Positions 41,211 to 49,899 of a DNA stretch of 64,000 nucleotides are shown piece after piece. Each line of letters starts with the position of its first letter. The stretch's first letter is position 1. This DNA is from JACPLA01 sp964602055 (lineage in GTDB: Bacteria; Bacteroidota; Ignavibacteria; UBA10030), in contig CAZRPU010000001.1 in assembly GCA_964602055.1 (NCBI GenBank), positions 158,550-222,549 of the forward strand, given 5' to 3'. The translations under genes and the position numbers were made by a program. The notes beneath the pieces are model-generated. The model did no database searches and was not told the origin of the DNA. It was given only the letters and a program-made list of their open reading frames with translations.

Positions 41211-42770
41211 TCAATCCGGTTTCCGCGGGGGTGGGAGGACGAATTGGTCCCGTGTCAGGAAGATCTGCGGGAGGCGTTCGTTTCGAATCCAAATATCGAC
41301 ATACCCATACGTTCCCTGCGGAAAAGAAAGAATGAATTGGTAATCTTTTTCCAGATAGTTCATCAATTGAGTGGTCCTCTTGTAACTCCAGTCTGCCGGG
41401 GCTTCGATCGCTGCGATGACGTCAGGTTTTCTCCGGAAGACGGGATCATCGGCAATCGTCCCGGGCCTTCCTTTCCGGGCATACTCGGCTTCTTCTGCGT
41501 CGGTCAGGCCGAACCAATCCCACACGACATTCGAGATAGCACCGTAGCTGATGCCGCCGAGCCTGCCTGTGGCGATTGTGGCGTGAGGCGCTATGTTCCT
41601 GCTCAGCCAATGCCCCACGGCAAGCTGATCTGAACCCCGCATGAGCATGGCCATGTTCTTGTTGCCGACATATTCTTCAACGGCGGGGCGCCAGGCAAGA
41701 AAGGAACAGAAGGCGATCGCCAGAAAGGGAAGGGAAGCCGCGAGAGGGCGAAAGCGAAGGCCGGTTGCCCCGGCGAGTGCTTTCATACCCGAGGTGAGCC
41801 AAATGGAAAAAATGACTGCGATGAGTGGCCAGACGGGTACAATAAAACGGCCGAACGGCATCCAATCCCCTCTGGCGTAAAGTACAAAAATAACGGTTGC
41901 TCCCGTAACGGCGATACAGATTCGCTCGAGGCGTCGGGCGCCTCCGGCCGGCGGGGGGACAAGAAGCCAGACGAGAATCACCAGGGGACCTCCCAAGGCG
42001 ATGAGCCAGGGCGTGATGTAATCAGCCAGGCCGATGAACTCCCCGAAAACTCCCGGAACTTTTGCAATAGCCGTATTGGGGAGCCAAGCTCCATAATAGA
42101 AGAGCCGGAAGATCTGCCAACCGGCAATGGGAAGGATCATAACGAGAAAGCGTGGAAGTTCCTTCCGCACCATACGCCAGATAGATTGATCGGACTGCAC
42201 CGTAGCCAAGAACCAGAGCAGGGCATACGCCGGCCCTTCGGGTCGTGTGATCCCGACAAGCCCGAAGGCGGCGGCCGCGACGAGAGCAGAGGAGCGTGAT
42301 GTCGCGAGAGAAACGTATGACCCCCAGATGATCAAAAACGAAAGGAGAGGGCCTTCCAATCCGGCGGTGGCATACACGTGAAATCCCGGAGTGAGAATGA
42401 GGAAGAAGAGGGAGAGGACAAGTGGGGCTGAGCCGAAGGCAGAAAGGTCTCGCCGCCAAAACCGGTAGATGACGATAATCGTCGCCAGAGCACACACAAC
42501 CCCCAAACCTCTGGCGAGATCAGGCAGAGGGAGTCCCGTCAGAGCGAACAAAGACCCGAGCAGGAGTGTCCACAGCGGGTTGGAAAATCCTTCAACGTGT
42601 TCGCCCGGGTTGAACACCAATCCGTTTCCCGATGCGAGGTGAGATGCATAACGGAAGCTGATGTAAGCATCGTCGGTAACATGGGGCCAGAGATAGAACT
42701 GGACGGCAATCGTTGCCGCCAACGCGAGCGCGAGCGGAAGGAATGGTGGTACGGCCGATGACCGATTCAA
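41211..42770 (-). CDS. GT-C fold membrane glycosyltransferase-like protein
   Basis: The 519 aa protein has about 9-11 transmembrane helices and the first periplasmic loop signature DDAYISFRYASHLASGNG with FNPGEHVEGFSNPLW, as in arabinofuranosyl- or mannosyl-transferases that use polyprenyl-phosphate sugars. GITRPEGPAYALLW and a C-terminal soluble domain (about 400-519) follow. It should transfer a sugar on the outer face of the inner membrane. Donor and acceptor are unknown. The start is TTG and lacks a clear ribosome site. Confidence 0.85.
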   Translation of the reverse strand: MNRSSAVPPFLPLALALAATIAVQFYLWPHVTDDAYISFRYASHLASGNGLVFNPGEHVEGFSNPLWTLLLGSLFALTGLPLPDLARGLGVVCALATIIVIYRFWRRDLSAFGSAPLVLSLFFLILTPGFHVYATAGLEGPLLSFLIIWGSYVSLATSRSSALVAAAAFGLVGITRPEGPAYALLWFLATVQSDQSIWRMVRKELPRFLVMILPIAGWQIFRLFYYGAWLPNTAIAKVPGVFGEFIGLADYITPWLIALGGPLVILVWLLVPPPAGGARRLERICIAVTGATVIFVLYARGDWMPFGRFIVPVWPLIAVIFSIWLTSGMKALAGATGLRFRPLAASLPFLAIAFCSFLAWRPAVEEYVGNKNMAMLMRGSDQLAVGHWLSRNIAPHATIATGRLGGISYGAISNVVWDWFGLTDAEEAEYARKGRPGTIADDPVFRRKPDVIAAIEAPADWSYKRTTQLMNYLEKDYQFILSFPQGTYGYVDIWIRNERLPQIFLTRDQFVLPPPRKPD

Positions 42771-42797
42771 GGGAGAATCAAATCCGTGCTTTATGGA

Positions 42798-43748
42798 TTA
42801 TTGCCCTTCCGGAGGCTCGTTCCTCTCCGGCGGCTGTTGTCTCCTCTGCTGATCCTGAGGCGGACGCTGGTGGGGTCTTTGCTGATAGGGCCTGCGTTGC
42901 TGCTGCCCGGGAGGTCTCTGATGCTGACGCTGCTGCTGGCCCTGACCTTGATTTCTCTGTTGCTGCGGCCTTTGGCCCTGTGGTCCTCTTTGCTGCTGGT
43001 TCAAATTCATTTTCTCACGGATCCGTTCAATCTTCTTTCCGGAAAGAAATCCATTGATGCCCAGAAAAGGACCGAGGAGCGAATAGGATATTCCCGAAAT
43101 GAACCCGTTATCGTTGAGAACAACCGCGAGAGAGATGGAAATGAGGCCTACGAAGATACAAAGGACATACTGAACGAGGAAAGTTTTGGTGATTGCCAGC
43201 TCGAGTTCGCTCAGGCGAAGTTCTTCCTTCTTCCTGAGGGCATACACATACAGGAGCGAATAGAGGAAAAAGACGGCGATAAAGCCGATACCGTAAACAA
43301 CCATCATGGCGGTGGAATCACCCTGTCCGACGATCGGCACAATCTGGCCGTTTGCCAGTGTGACTTCATTCGTGCCCACCGACATGAAGTGAATGACGCT
43401 CGTGAAGACAAATTTGAGCGGATAAACGTAGAACAGGACCACAAACAAGAGGAAGCCATTGACGGTTTTGGTGAATGCATCTTCAATGCCATAGCGGCGG
43501 AAGTATCCGTAGTGAACATGCCATATCCAGAGAAGAATGGCAAAGCTCACGGCAAATGCGGGAAACCCCTTCATGGTGTTCACGAGGTCGGCAAAAGTCC
43601 TGGGAACCTCGAGAGAGACGATGAGGAGGGTCACAGAGAAAGCAAAGACGGCATCCGTCAGCGATTCAAGGCGAGAGACGTCTCCGCCGCGCCAACGAAA
43701 ACCGTACTTATCCCTGAATTGATGCTCCTGGAAGAATTTTCGAATCAT
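42798..43748 (-). CDS. Divergent TMEM175-type protein with Gln/Arg/Pro-rich tail
   Basis: Helix 1 carries RLESLTDAVFAFSVTLLIV, a variant of the TMEM175 R-x-x-x-F-S-D motif with LTD in place of FSD. About six helices follow in residues 25-235. The last 70 residues are extremely rich in Gln, Arg and Pro (many QQR, RPP, QGQ units), predicted disordered and cytoplasmic. AAGGAG precedes the ATG. The first relative at 17683 lacks the tail. Channel activity is not established for such variants. Confidence 0.83.
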   Translation of the reverse strand: MIRKFFQEHQFRDKYGFRWRGGDVSRLESLTDAVFAFSVTLLIVSLEVPRTFADLVNTMKGFPAFAVSFAILLWIWHVHYGYFRRYGIEDAFTKTVNGFLLFVVLFYVYPLKFVFTSVIHFMSVGTNEVTLANGQIVPIVGQGDSTAMMVVYGIGFIAVFFLYSLLYVYALRKKEELRLSELELAITKTFLVQYVLCIFVGLISISLAVVLNDNGFISGISYSLLGPFLGINGFLSGKKIERIREKMNLNQQQRGPQGQRPQQQRNQGQGQQQRQHQRPPGQQQRRPYQQRPHQRPPQDQQRRQQPPERNEPPEGQ

Positions 43749-43803
43749 AATGCTCCTTCAACAATAAGATGTGCTGTGGACGAGCCGGGCATCTTTCCGG
43801 AAT

Positions 43804-44985
43804 CTAGTCATGCCGGTTATGCCTCGAGGGAACGCCTCCTATATGGATGCTTCCCGTCCCGAATTTTCCGCGAATGTGTTCGACGGCCTCCAAAACGTTG
43901 GCGCGGCGATCGTCCAGCGGGAAAAGCTCCGGTTCCGGATCCTCTTCCCCGATAAAATGCGAGAGCTGCACGCCCAACAGGCGAAGGGGAAGTTTCCTGG
44001 TGTACCCGTCCGCAAGAAGCCTTCGAACAGTGCTGAAGATGACGGGATCATCATTCGTGGGCCGGATCGTATTGGCTCGTGTGATAGTCTTAAAATCCGC
44101 GTAACGGATCTTTACCGTTACCGTCCTTGTTTTCCATCGCTTGCCTCGGAGACGGGCACAAACGTTTTCAACAAGAGAGAAAAGGATTTTTTCCAGTTCC
44201 GGTCTCTCGCCGATGTCTCGTGCGAAGGTCTCTTCTTTCCCGATGCTTTTGCGCACAGAGTGCTTGACGACGGTTTCACTCCCGCCGCCATTCACGACCC
44301 GAAAGAGCCACGAGCCGTGCTTCCCAAGAATTCTTGTGAAGTCCTGGACAGGAAGGCCCTGCATATCCGCAATCGTCCGGAATCCCCTGCGCTGGAGAAT
44401 TGCCTCGGTCTTCTTTCCCACACCGGGTATGACGCCCAGAGGAAGCGGAGCAAGATACTTCTTCTCATCTCCGTGGGGAACGACTGCAATGCCGTTCGGT
44501 TTGACCTGGTCGGTGGCAATCTTTGCAATTGTTTTGCTGGATGCAAGGGAAATTGTGCACGGCAGATGAAATTCCTCCGCAACGAGCTTTTGAAGTTTTC
44601 GAATCAGCCCGGGGAGGTCGTGATGATAGAGCGCTTCTGTGCCCGTGAAGTCGAGATACATTTCATCGATGGATGCGCGTTCGACCAAAGGGGTAAAATC
44701 CGAAAGCCACCGGTGGAGCCGGTCGGAATAGTCGGCATACTGTTCGAAGTTTCCTCGAACCATGATCAGCTGGGGACACAGCCTTAACGCTTGTCCTGCC
44801 GGCATTGCCGAGCGTACCCCAAATGCGCGTGCTTCGTATGAAGCGGATGTGACGACGCCCCGTCCGGACGGTGTTCCTCCGACGACCACCGGTTTCCCGA
44901 TAAGGGAAGGGTTGGCAATACGCTCGACTGAAACATAGAAGCAATCAAGATCCAGATGGGCAATCTGTTTGCTTTGTTGGTTCAT
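43804..44985 (-). CDS. dinB: DNA polymerase IV (Y-family)
   Basis: DinB carries out error-prone translesion synthesis. Motifs are AHLDLDCFYVSVE (metal Asp), SASYEARAFGVRSAMP, SIDEMYLDFTG (second metal Asp and Glu), SLASSKTIAKIATD, and the helix-hairpin-helix IPGVGKKTEAILQRRG. The little-finger domain follows (about 240-350). Length 393 aa is typical. The start at 44985 overlaps the DUF2238 stop as ATGA. No LexA site was recognised upstream. Confidence 0.97.
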   Translation of the reverse strand: MNQQSKQIAHLDLDCFYVSVERIANPSLIGKPVVVGGTPSGRGVVTSASYEARAFGVRSAMPAGQALRLCPQLIMVRGNFEQYADYSDRLHRWLSDFTPLVERASIDEMYLDFTGTEALYHHDLPGLIRKLQKLVAEEFHLPCTISLASSKTIAKIATDQVKPNGIAVVPHGDEKKYLAPLPLGVIPGVGKKTEAILQRRGFRTIADMQGLPVQDFTRILGKHGSWLFRVVNGGGSETVVKHSVRKSIGKEETFARDIGERPELEKILFSLVENVCARLRGKRWKTRTVTVKIRYADFKTITRANTIRPTNDDPVIFSTVRRLLADGYTRKLPLRLLGVQLSHFIGEEDPEPELFPLDDRRANVLEAVEHIRGKFGTGSIHIGGVPSRHNRHD

Positions 44986-45647
44986 GTCTCGATTGCGTAA
45001 TCGGGAGTGTGCGATTTTTTTCGCATGCTGCGGATGGCGGCAGTGACGACCATGCATACCACGGCCCCGAGTGCCGCGAGACCCATGTCTTTCTGTGCAT
45101 CCCAAACATCACCCTGCGTCCCGAGATACGCATCGCCGGCGCCGGGACTCACCAACAGCGCAACGACCATTTCGATAATCTCATAACCGCCGCTGAACGC
45201 CAGAGTTACGTCAAAGGGAAGGTAATACGCGAAGAATCCTCGCGTGTGAGCTACCCTGAGAAAAACTTCCCGGATGGGATAGGCCATAAGCAGTCCGAAC
45301 GAAAAATGAACCACGCGATCGAAATGGTTTCTTTGAAATCCAAACCAATCCTGCATCCAGAAACCGATGGGCGTTTCGGCATAAGTATAGTGGGCGCCGA
45401 TTGCATGCAGCGTCATGAAGATGGTCGTCAATACGTAGGAAAGGTCGGAAAGGGGAAAAAATCGGTATGTCCAGACAAGTCCTGCCACAAACATGACGAC
45501 AAGAATGTTTTCGAGAAGCCAATCAGCGGGATAGACAGGGTTGATGGCCGTGACAATCCAAACGACGGCATAGAAGAGTCCCAGCATTTTGAGGAGGGTG
45601 TTTTCCGAAAAGTTGGGACGAATGCGCATCGTGGACGTGGTGAACAT
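44982..45647 (-). CDS. DUF2238 (YjdF-like) integral membrane protein
   Basis: The 221 aa protein has about six helices with conserved acidic and His residues: GAHYTYAETPIGFWMQDWFG, NHFDRVVHFSFGLLMAYPIRE and GGYEIIEMVVALLVSPGAGDAYLGTQGD (split here as GGYEIIEMVVA and GTQGDVWDAQKDMGLAALG). This matches the DUF2238 family, of unknown function. AAGGAGG directly before the ATG gives strong initiation. It overlaps dinB by 4 bases, so the two are co-translated. Confidence 0.92.
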   Translation of the reverse strand: MFTTSTMRIRPNFSENTLLKMLGLFYAVVWIVTAINPVYPADWLLENILVVMFVAGLVWTYRFFPLSDLSYVLTTIFMTLHAIGAHYTYAETPIGFWMQDWFGFQRNHFDRVVHFSFGLLMAYPIREVFLRVAHTRGFFAYYLPFDVTLAFSGGYEIIEMVVALLVSPGAGDAYLGTQGDVWDAQKDMGLAALGAVVCMVVTAAIRSMRKKSHTPDYAIET

Positions 45648-45759
45648 GATCCTCCTTGAAGGAATGAGGAAAAATGTTTTCGTACATTAACGACTGAGGG
45701 TCAAGCCAATCTACTGATCTTCATTGAGTGTCGCAAGAAATCGAAGAAAGGATGCCAAA

Positions 45760-46308
45760 ATGGCCGTCGAATCCATCGAAATTCCTCTGGGAACAACCCT
45801 TCCATCATTCCAACTTCCCGATCCCTCCGGGACAATGCATAGCAGCAACGATCTCGTAGGATCTCGGGGGCTGCTCGTCATCTTTACGTGCAACCATTGT
45901 CCCTATGCCAGGGCCGTCTGGCCGCGAACAATCGAACTGGCGGAACACGCAAGGAAACTGGGGATTCATACGGTGGGCATCAATCCGAACATCCATCCGG
46001 ATTATCCCGATGATGCGCCCGGCATCATGAAGGAAAAAATTGTTGAGTGGAACATCAATTTTCCGTACTTGATCGACGAATCACAGAACGTTGCCCGCGC
46101 CTATAAGGCCCAGTGCACCCCCGATATCTATCTCTTTGACGGTGACAAGAGACTTGTCTACCACGGTCGTGTCGACGACAACTGGCAGGATGCCGCCAAA
46201 GTCAAGAGGCACGAGCTGCGCGAAGCAATTAACCGCCTGGCAAAAGGGGAAGAAATCGACGGAAAGCAGTTCCCTTCCATGGGATGTTCAATCAAGTGGA
46301 GGAACTGA
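45760..46308 (+). CDS. Thioredoxin-fold redoxin (AhpC/TSA-like), CNHCPYA type
   Basis: The 182 aa protein begins IPLGTTLPSFQLPDPSG and has the redox motif FTCNHCPYARAVWPR, then HTVGINPNIHPDYPDD, QCTPDIYLFDGDKRLVYHGR and SMGCSIKW. This is the thioredoxin-family group with CxxCP and a late Cys near the C-terminus. No signal peptide is seen, so cytoplasmic thiol oxidoreductase or peroxidase-like activity is expected. The ATG at 45760 has AAAGGA upstream; the TTG at 45724 is less likely. Confidence 0.92.
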   Translation: MAVESIEIPLGTTLPSFQLPDPSGTMHSSNDLVGSRGLLVIFTCNHCPYARAVWPRTIELAEHARKLGIHTVGINPNIHPDYPDDAPGIMKEKIVEWNINFPYLIDESQNVARAYKAQCTPDIYLFDGDKRLVYHGRVDDNWQDAAKVKRHELREAINRLAKGEEIDGKQFPSMGCSIKWRN

Positions 46309-46358
46309 AAAGGGGCCGGAGGACGGGAAGGTAACGACACTCAGGGGAAAGCTCTTCG

Positions 46359-49073
46359 CTACAGTTGTGCCAGGTTATTCTTCAGTTTTTGCAGAGTATT
46401 CTTAAACGACTCTTCTTTTTCCCTCTCTTTTGCGACAACATCTTTCGGTGCTCGTTCCGTGAACTGCGGATTGCCCAGTTTCTTTGTGATACCATCAAGG
46501 ACCTGCCCGATCCTCTGGATTTCTTTTTCAAGGCGCTTCCGCTCCGCGTCGAGATCAATGAGGCCCTCCAGCGGAACAAACAACTCCACGCCGTCAACAA
46601 CTGCGCTGGAAGCAAGCTTGGGTTTCTCGCTCCTGCTGATCTCGGCTACTGCGCTGACTCTGCAGAGTTTGTGAATATACGAATCGTACGAGCGAAGCAC
46701 CTTCTTTTGTTCCTCTTTTGGCACGATAGCCGCCAAAGTAATTTCCTTGGATGGAGGAATATTGTTCTCCCCCCGGATATTCCTGACCGCATTGATGACA
46801 TTCTGGATGAAGGCCATCGAATGCTCTGTTTCGGGGTCGATCCACGAAGAATCTTCGGAAGGGAACGACGCCCGGAGCAAATGCTCTCCCTTTCGGTCAG
46901 TGAGGTGTTGCCAGAGTTCTTCAGTCACAAACGGCATGATCGGGTGCAACAGGCGAAGGGCCTGGTCGAAAACCCAGAGCGCCCGCCGAACGACTTTCCT
47001 CTTCACGTCGGAGGCCTCATCTCCGTAGAACCGCGTCTTCACGAGCTCGACATACCAATCGCAGAAATCATGCCAAATGAACCCGTAGAGCAGTCTGCTG
47101 GTATCGTTGACCTGGAAGTCCTCCAGAGAACGGTGAACATCGCGTATCGTGTTGTTGAGTCTTGACAGGATCCAGCGATCTGCGAGGTCAAGATCGCCGT
47201 CCGGGAGAGCGGAGAGGCCGGCGTCGTCAGCCCCGACGATTTCGTTCTTGTTGAGAAGCAGGAATCTCCCTGCATTCCAGATCTTGTTGGCGAAATTCCT
47301 TCCCAGTTCGCATTTCTCGACCGAGAACAGGACATCCTGCCCGAGCGGGGACAGATAAGCGATGGTGAATCGAAGGGCGTCGGCGCCGTACTCGCCAATC
47401 ACATCCAACGGATCGGGCGAGTTCCCCAAAGACTTGCTCATCTTGCGGCCCTGGGCATCGCGGATGATGCTTGTGAAATACACGTCGCGAAAAGGAATCA
47501 GATCTTCATCCTTCTGGCGCGGCCTTCCGTCCATCCCCGGCATTCCCTTCATGAACTCCATGTTCGCCATGATCATGCGTGCTACCCAGAAGAAAATGAT
47601 GTCGGGCCCGGTGACGAGCGTATCGGTGGGGTTGAAGTAGCGGAGATCTTTCGTGTCCTTGGGCCATCCCAGCGTGGAAAAGGGCCAGAGCCAGGAAGAG
47701 AACCATGTGTCCAGCACATCTTCATCTTGCCGCAAAGGTGTGGTGGCAGGCAATCCCAATTTAGTCCGGGCTTCGTTCTCATTGCGGGCAGCGGTGTAGG
47801 TTCCGTCGGGAGCATAGTACACGGGAATTCTGTGCCCCCACCAGAGTTGGCGCGAAATGCACCAATCCCGGATGTTCGTCATCCAGTGATCGTAGACCTT
47901 GGTCCAACGGTCGGGGTGAAACCGGATCTTCCTGTCCCGAACAACCCTGAGAGCCGGTTTGCCGAGCGGCTTCATCTTGACGAACCATTGATCGGAGAGG
48001 TAGGGCTCGATGATCGTGTTGCACCGATAGCAGCGGCCGATGTTGTGCACGTGGTCTTCCGTCTTGACGAGAAAGCCCTGCTCCTCGAGGTCTTTCACGA
48101 TTCTCTTGCGCGCTTCAAAGCGATCCAGGCCTTCATACTGCTTCGGCACTGCTTCGTTTAAACGTCCAGTCTCGTCCATCACGTTTATCAACTCGAGACG
48201 GTGTCGTTGTCCCGTGAGATAATCGTTGGGATCGTGAGCAGGGGTTACCTTGATCATCCCCGTGCCGAAGGCGGCGTCGACATAGTCATCGGCTATGATG
48301 GGAATTCTTCTCCCCACGATGGGAACCACCGCAAAACGCCCGACGAGTTTCTTGTACCGATCGTCCTGCGGGTGCACTGCGATTGCCGTATCCCCCAGCA
48401 TGGTTTCAGGCCGGGTTGTTGCGACGACAGCGTAGTCTTTTGTGCCGTCGATCTGATAACGGATATGCCAGAGCTTCCCGTTCGCTTCCGCATACTCCAC
48501 TTCATCGTCGCTGATCGCCGTCCGGTGAAACGGACACCAGTTGACGATATATTTACCCCGATAAACCAGTCCGCTGTCGAAGAGACGAACAAACACCTCT
48601 TGAACGGCCTCCGACAGGCCGTCGTCCATTGTAAATCTTTCCCGATCCCAGTCGCAGGAAACGCCGAGCTTTCGCAGCTGGGTGATAATGGTGCCTCCAT
48701 AGAGGGCCTTCCACTGCCAGACTCGTTCTATGAACTTCTCCCGCCCCAGAGTGTGGCGGTCCGTTCCCTCCTTCACCAGCGCCCGCTCGACGACGTTCTG
48801 CGTCCCTATGCCTGCGTGATCTGTTCCCGGAATCCAACACGCTTCAAATCCCTGCATTCTTTTCCAACGGATGAAGGTGTCCTGCAGGGTGTTATTGAGG
48901 ACATGCCCCATGGTGAGAATTCCGGTGATGTTCGGCGGTGGAATAACGATCGTATACGGAGTCTTCTTCCCGTTGATGGAAGCGCGAAAAAGTTTTTTCG
49001 CCTCCCACTCGGCATACCACCGGTCTTCGACATCCTTCGGGTTGTACGTCTTTGAGAGTTCCTGCAAAGCCAT
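46359..49073 (-). CDS. valS: Valine-tRNA ligase
   Basis: ValRS charges tRNA-Val and edits mischarged Thr. Motifs: PPPNITGILTMGHVLN (class I HIGH equivalent, about 43-58), the editing domain with TTRPETMLGDTAIAVHP, TGPDIIFFWVARMIM and KMSKSLGNSPDP (KMSKS). The tRNA-binding coiled coil ends the protein (LDAERKRLEKEIQRIG). At 904 aa it is of normal size. I start at the Met of MALQELSKTYNP. There is no ribosome site. A terminator-like hairpin lies 32 bases upstream. Confidence 0.97.
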   Translation of the reverse strand: MALQELSKTYNPKDVEDRWYAEWEAKKLFRASINGKKTPYTIVIPPPNITGILTMGHVLNNTLQDTFIRWKRMQGFEACWIPGTDHAGIGTQNVVERALVKEGTDRHTLGREKFIERVWQWKALYGGTIITQLRKLGVSCDWDRERFTMDDGLSEAVQEVFVRLFDSGLVYRGKYIVNWCPFHRTAISDDEVEYAEANGKLWHIRYQIDGTKDYAVVATTRPETMLGDTAIAVHPQDDRYKKLVGRFAVVPIVGRRIPIIADDYVDAAFGTGMIKVTPAHDPNDYLTGQRHRLELINVMDETGRLNEAVPKQYEGLDRFEARKRIVKDLEEQGFLVKTEDHVHNIGRCYRCNTIIEPYLSDQWFVKMKPLGKPALRVVRDRKIRFHPDRWTKVYDHWMTNIRDWCISRQLWWGHRIPVYYAPDGTYTAARNENEARTKLGLPATTPLRQDEDVLDTWFSSWLWPFSTLGWPKDTKDLRYFNPTDTLVTGPDIIFFWVARMIMANMEFMKGMPGMDGRPRQKDEDLIPFRDVYFTSIIRDAQGRKMSKSLGNSPDPLDVIGEYGADALRFTIAYLSPLGQDVLFSVEKCELGRNFANKIWNAGRFLLLNKNEIVGADDAGLSALPDGDLDLADRWILSRLNNTIRDVHRSLEDFQVNDTSRLLYGFIWHDFCDWYVELVKTRFYGDEASDVKRKVVRRALWVFDQALRLLHPIMPFVTEELWQHLTDRKGEHLLRASFPSEDSSWIDPETEHSMAFIQNVINAVRNIRGENNIPPSKEITLAAIVPKEEQKKVLRSYDSYIHKLCRVSAVAEISRSEKPKLASSAVVDGVELFVPLEGLIDLDAERKRLEKEIQRIGQVLDGITKKLGNPQFTERAPKDVVAKEREKEESFKNTLQKLKNNLAQL

Positions 49074-49095
49074 GAGAGAGAAAGGGCAGAAATTG

Positions 49096-49121
49096 AAAGA
49101 AAAAGGTAGCCAAAGGCTACC
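49096..49121 (-). terminator. Terminator-like hairpin just upstream of valS
   Basis: On the minus strand GGTAGCC-TTT-GGCTACC is followed by TTTTTCTTT. It can end the upstream DUF1801 gene (stop at 49196) or, if the valS promoter lies before it, act as an attenuator in the valS leader. No T-box specifier structure was found. Confidence 0.65.
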
Positions 49122-49195
49122 CGCGATGAAACCCAACACTCGGAATTAAGCAAAAAGAGGGAAGGAATGCAACGGCCGGCCGATGCTCTGCCGAA

Positions 49196-49810
49196 TCATT
49201 TCTTCATGTACTTCCAGTTGCGCTGTTTGCCCTCTGCTATCCATGCAACGGCCGTACTCATGCGTCGGGCACGAGTTTCCTCTCCTTTGGCCTCCGTGAT
49301 CCATTCAATGTATTCACGCTGCTGACTCGGGCTGAACCTGGCAAACACGTCGAGCGCTTTCTTGTTTTCCCTGAGAGATTTCTGAAAAGAGTCGGGTATG
49401 CGCGGAGCTTTCTGAGGACGTCTCGGTTTCTTTTCGAGCTTCACATTCTCTTCATTCAATCTTGCCGCTTCCTTGATGTAGGAAAGAAGAATGCTCTTCC
49501 CGGGAAGGTCAGCCAGGCTTGTGATCCGTCCAAAATGTCCCATGGCGCCGCCTTTCCCTGTTTCATTCATCACATGGTGAGGATCTTCCATGAGCGGTGC
49601 TTTCCAAAATCCGAAAACGCAATGGGACTTGAACGCAGCCATGCTGCACATGACTCCGTGATAATCAAAATGCGGAAAACTCCATTTCATGGTTTCTTCG
49701 ACGTCGGGACATGCTTCATGGACAAGGGAGCGGAGATGCGTGAGAATAGGTCGGGCGAACGCGGCGGACTTCGCTATGTACGCGTCGATACGCTTGTCTT
49801 TTTTGGCCAT
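49196..49810 (-). CDS. DUF1801 and YdeI/OmdA-like fusion protein
   Basis: The first 115 residues match DUF1801 (a small Phe/Trp-rich fold): IDAYIAKSAAFARPILTHLR, VEETMKWSFPHFDY, CSMAAFKSHCVFGFWK. The last 80 match the YdeI/OmdA C-terminal domain: IPDSFQKSLRENKKALDVF, FSPSQQREYIEWITEAKGE, RRMSTAVAWIAEG. Such fusions are common but functionally undefined. AGGGA precedes the ATG. Cytoplasmic by sequence. Confidence 0.9.
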   Translation of the reverse strand: MAKKDKRIDAYIAKSAAFARPILTHLRSLVHEACPDVEETMKWSFPHFDYHGVMCSMAAFKSHCVFGFWKAPLMEDPHHVMNETGKGGAMGHFGRITSLADLPGKSILLSYIKEAARLNEENVKLEKKPRRPQKAPRIPDSFQKSLRENKKALDVFARFSPSQQREYIEWITEAKGEETRARRMSTAVAWIAEGKQRNWKYMKK

Positions 49811-49899
49811 GAGAATTCCCTGATGAAGAATGGTCCGGGATGAGGAATAATATCAAAAAAGGGGAAAAAAGGAAAATGCGTGAAGGCAACGAGATGACG

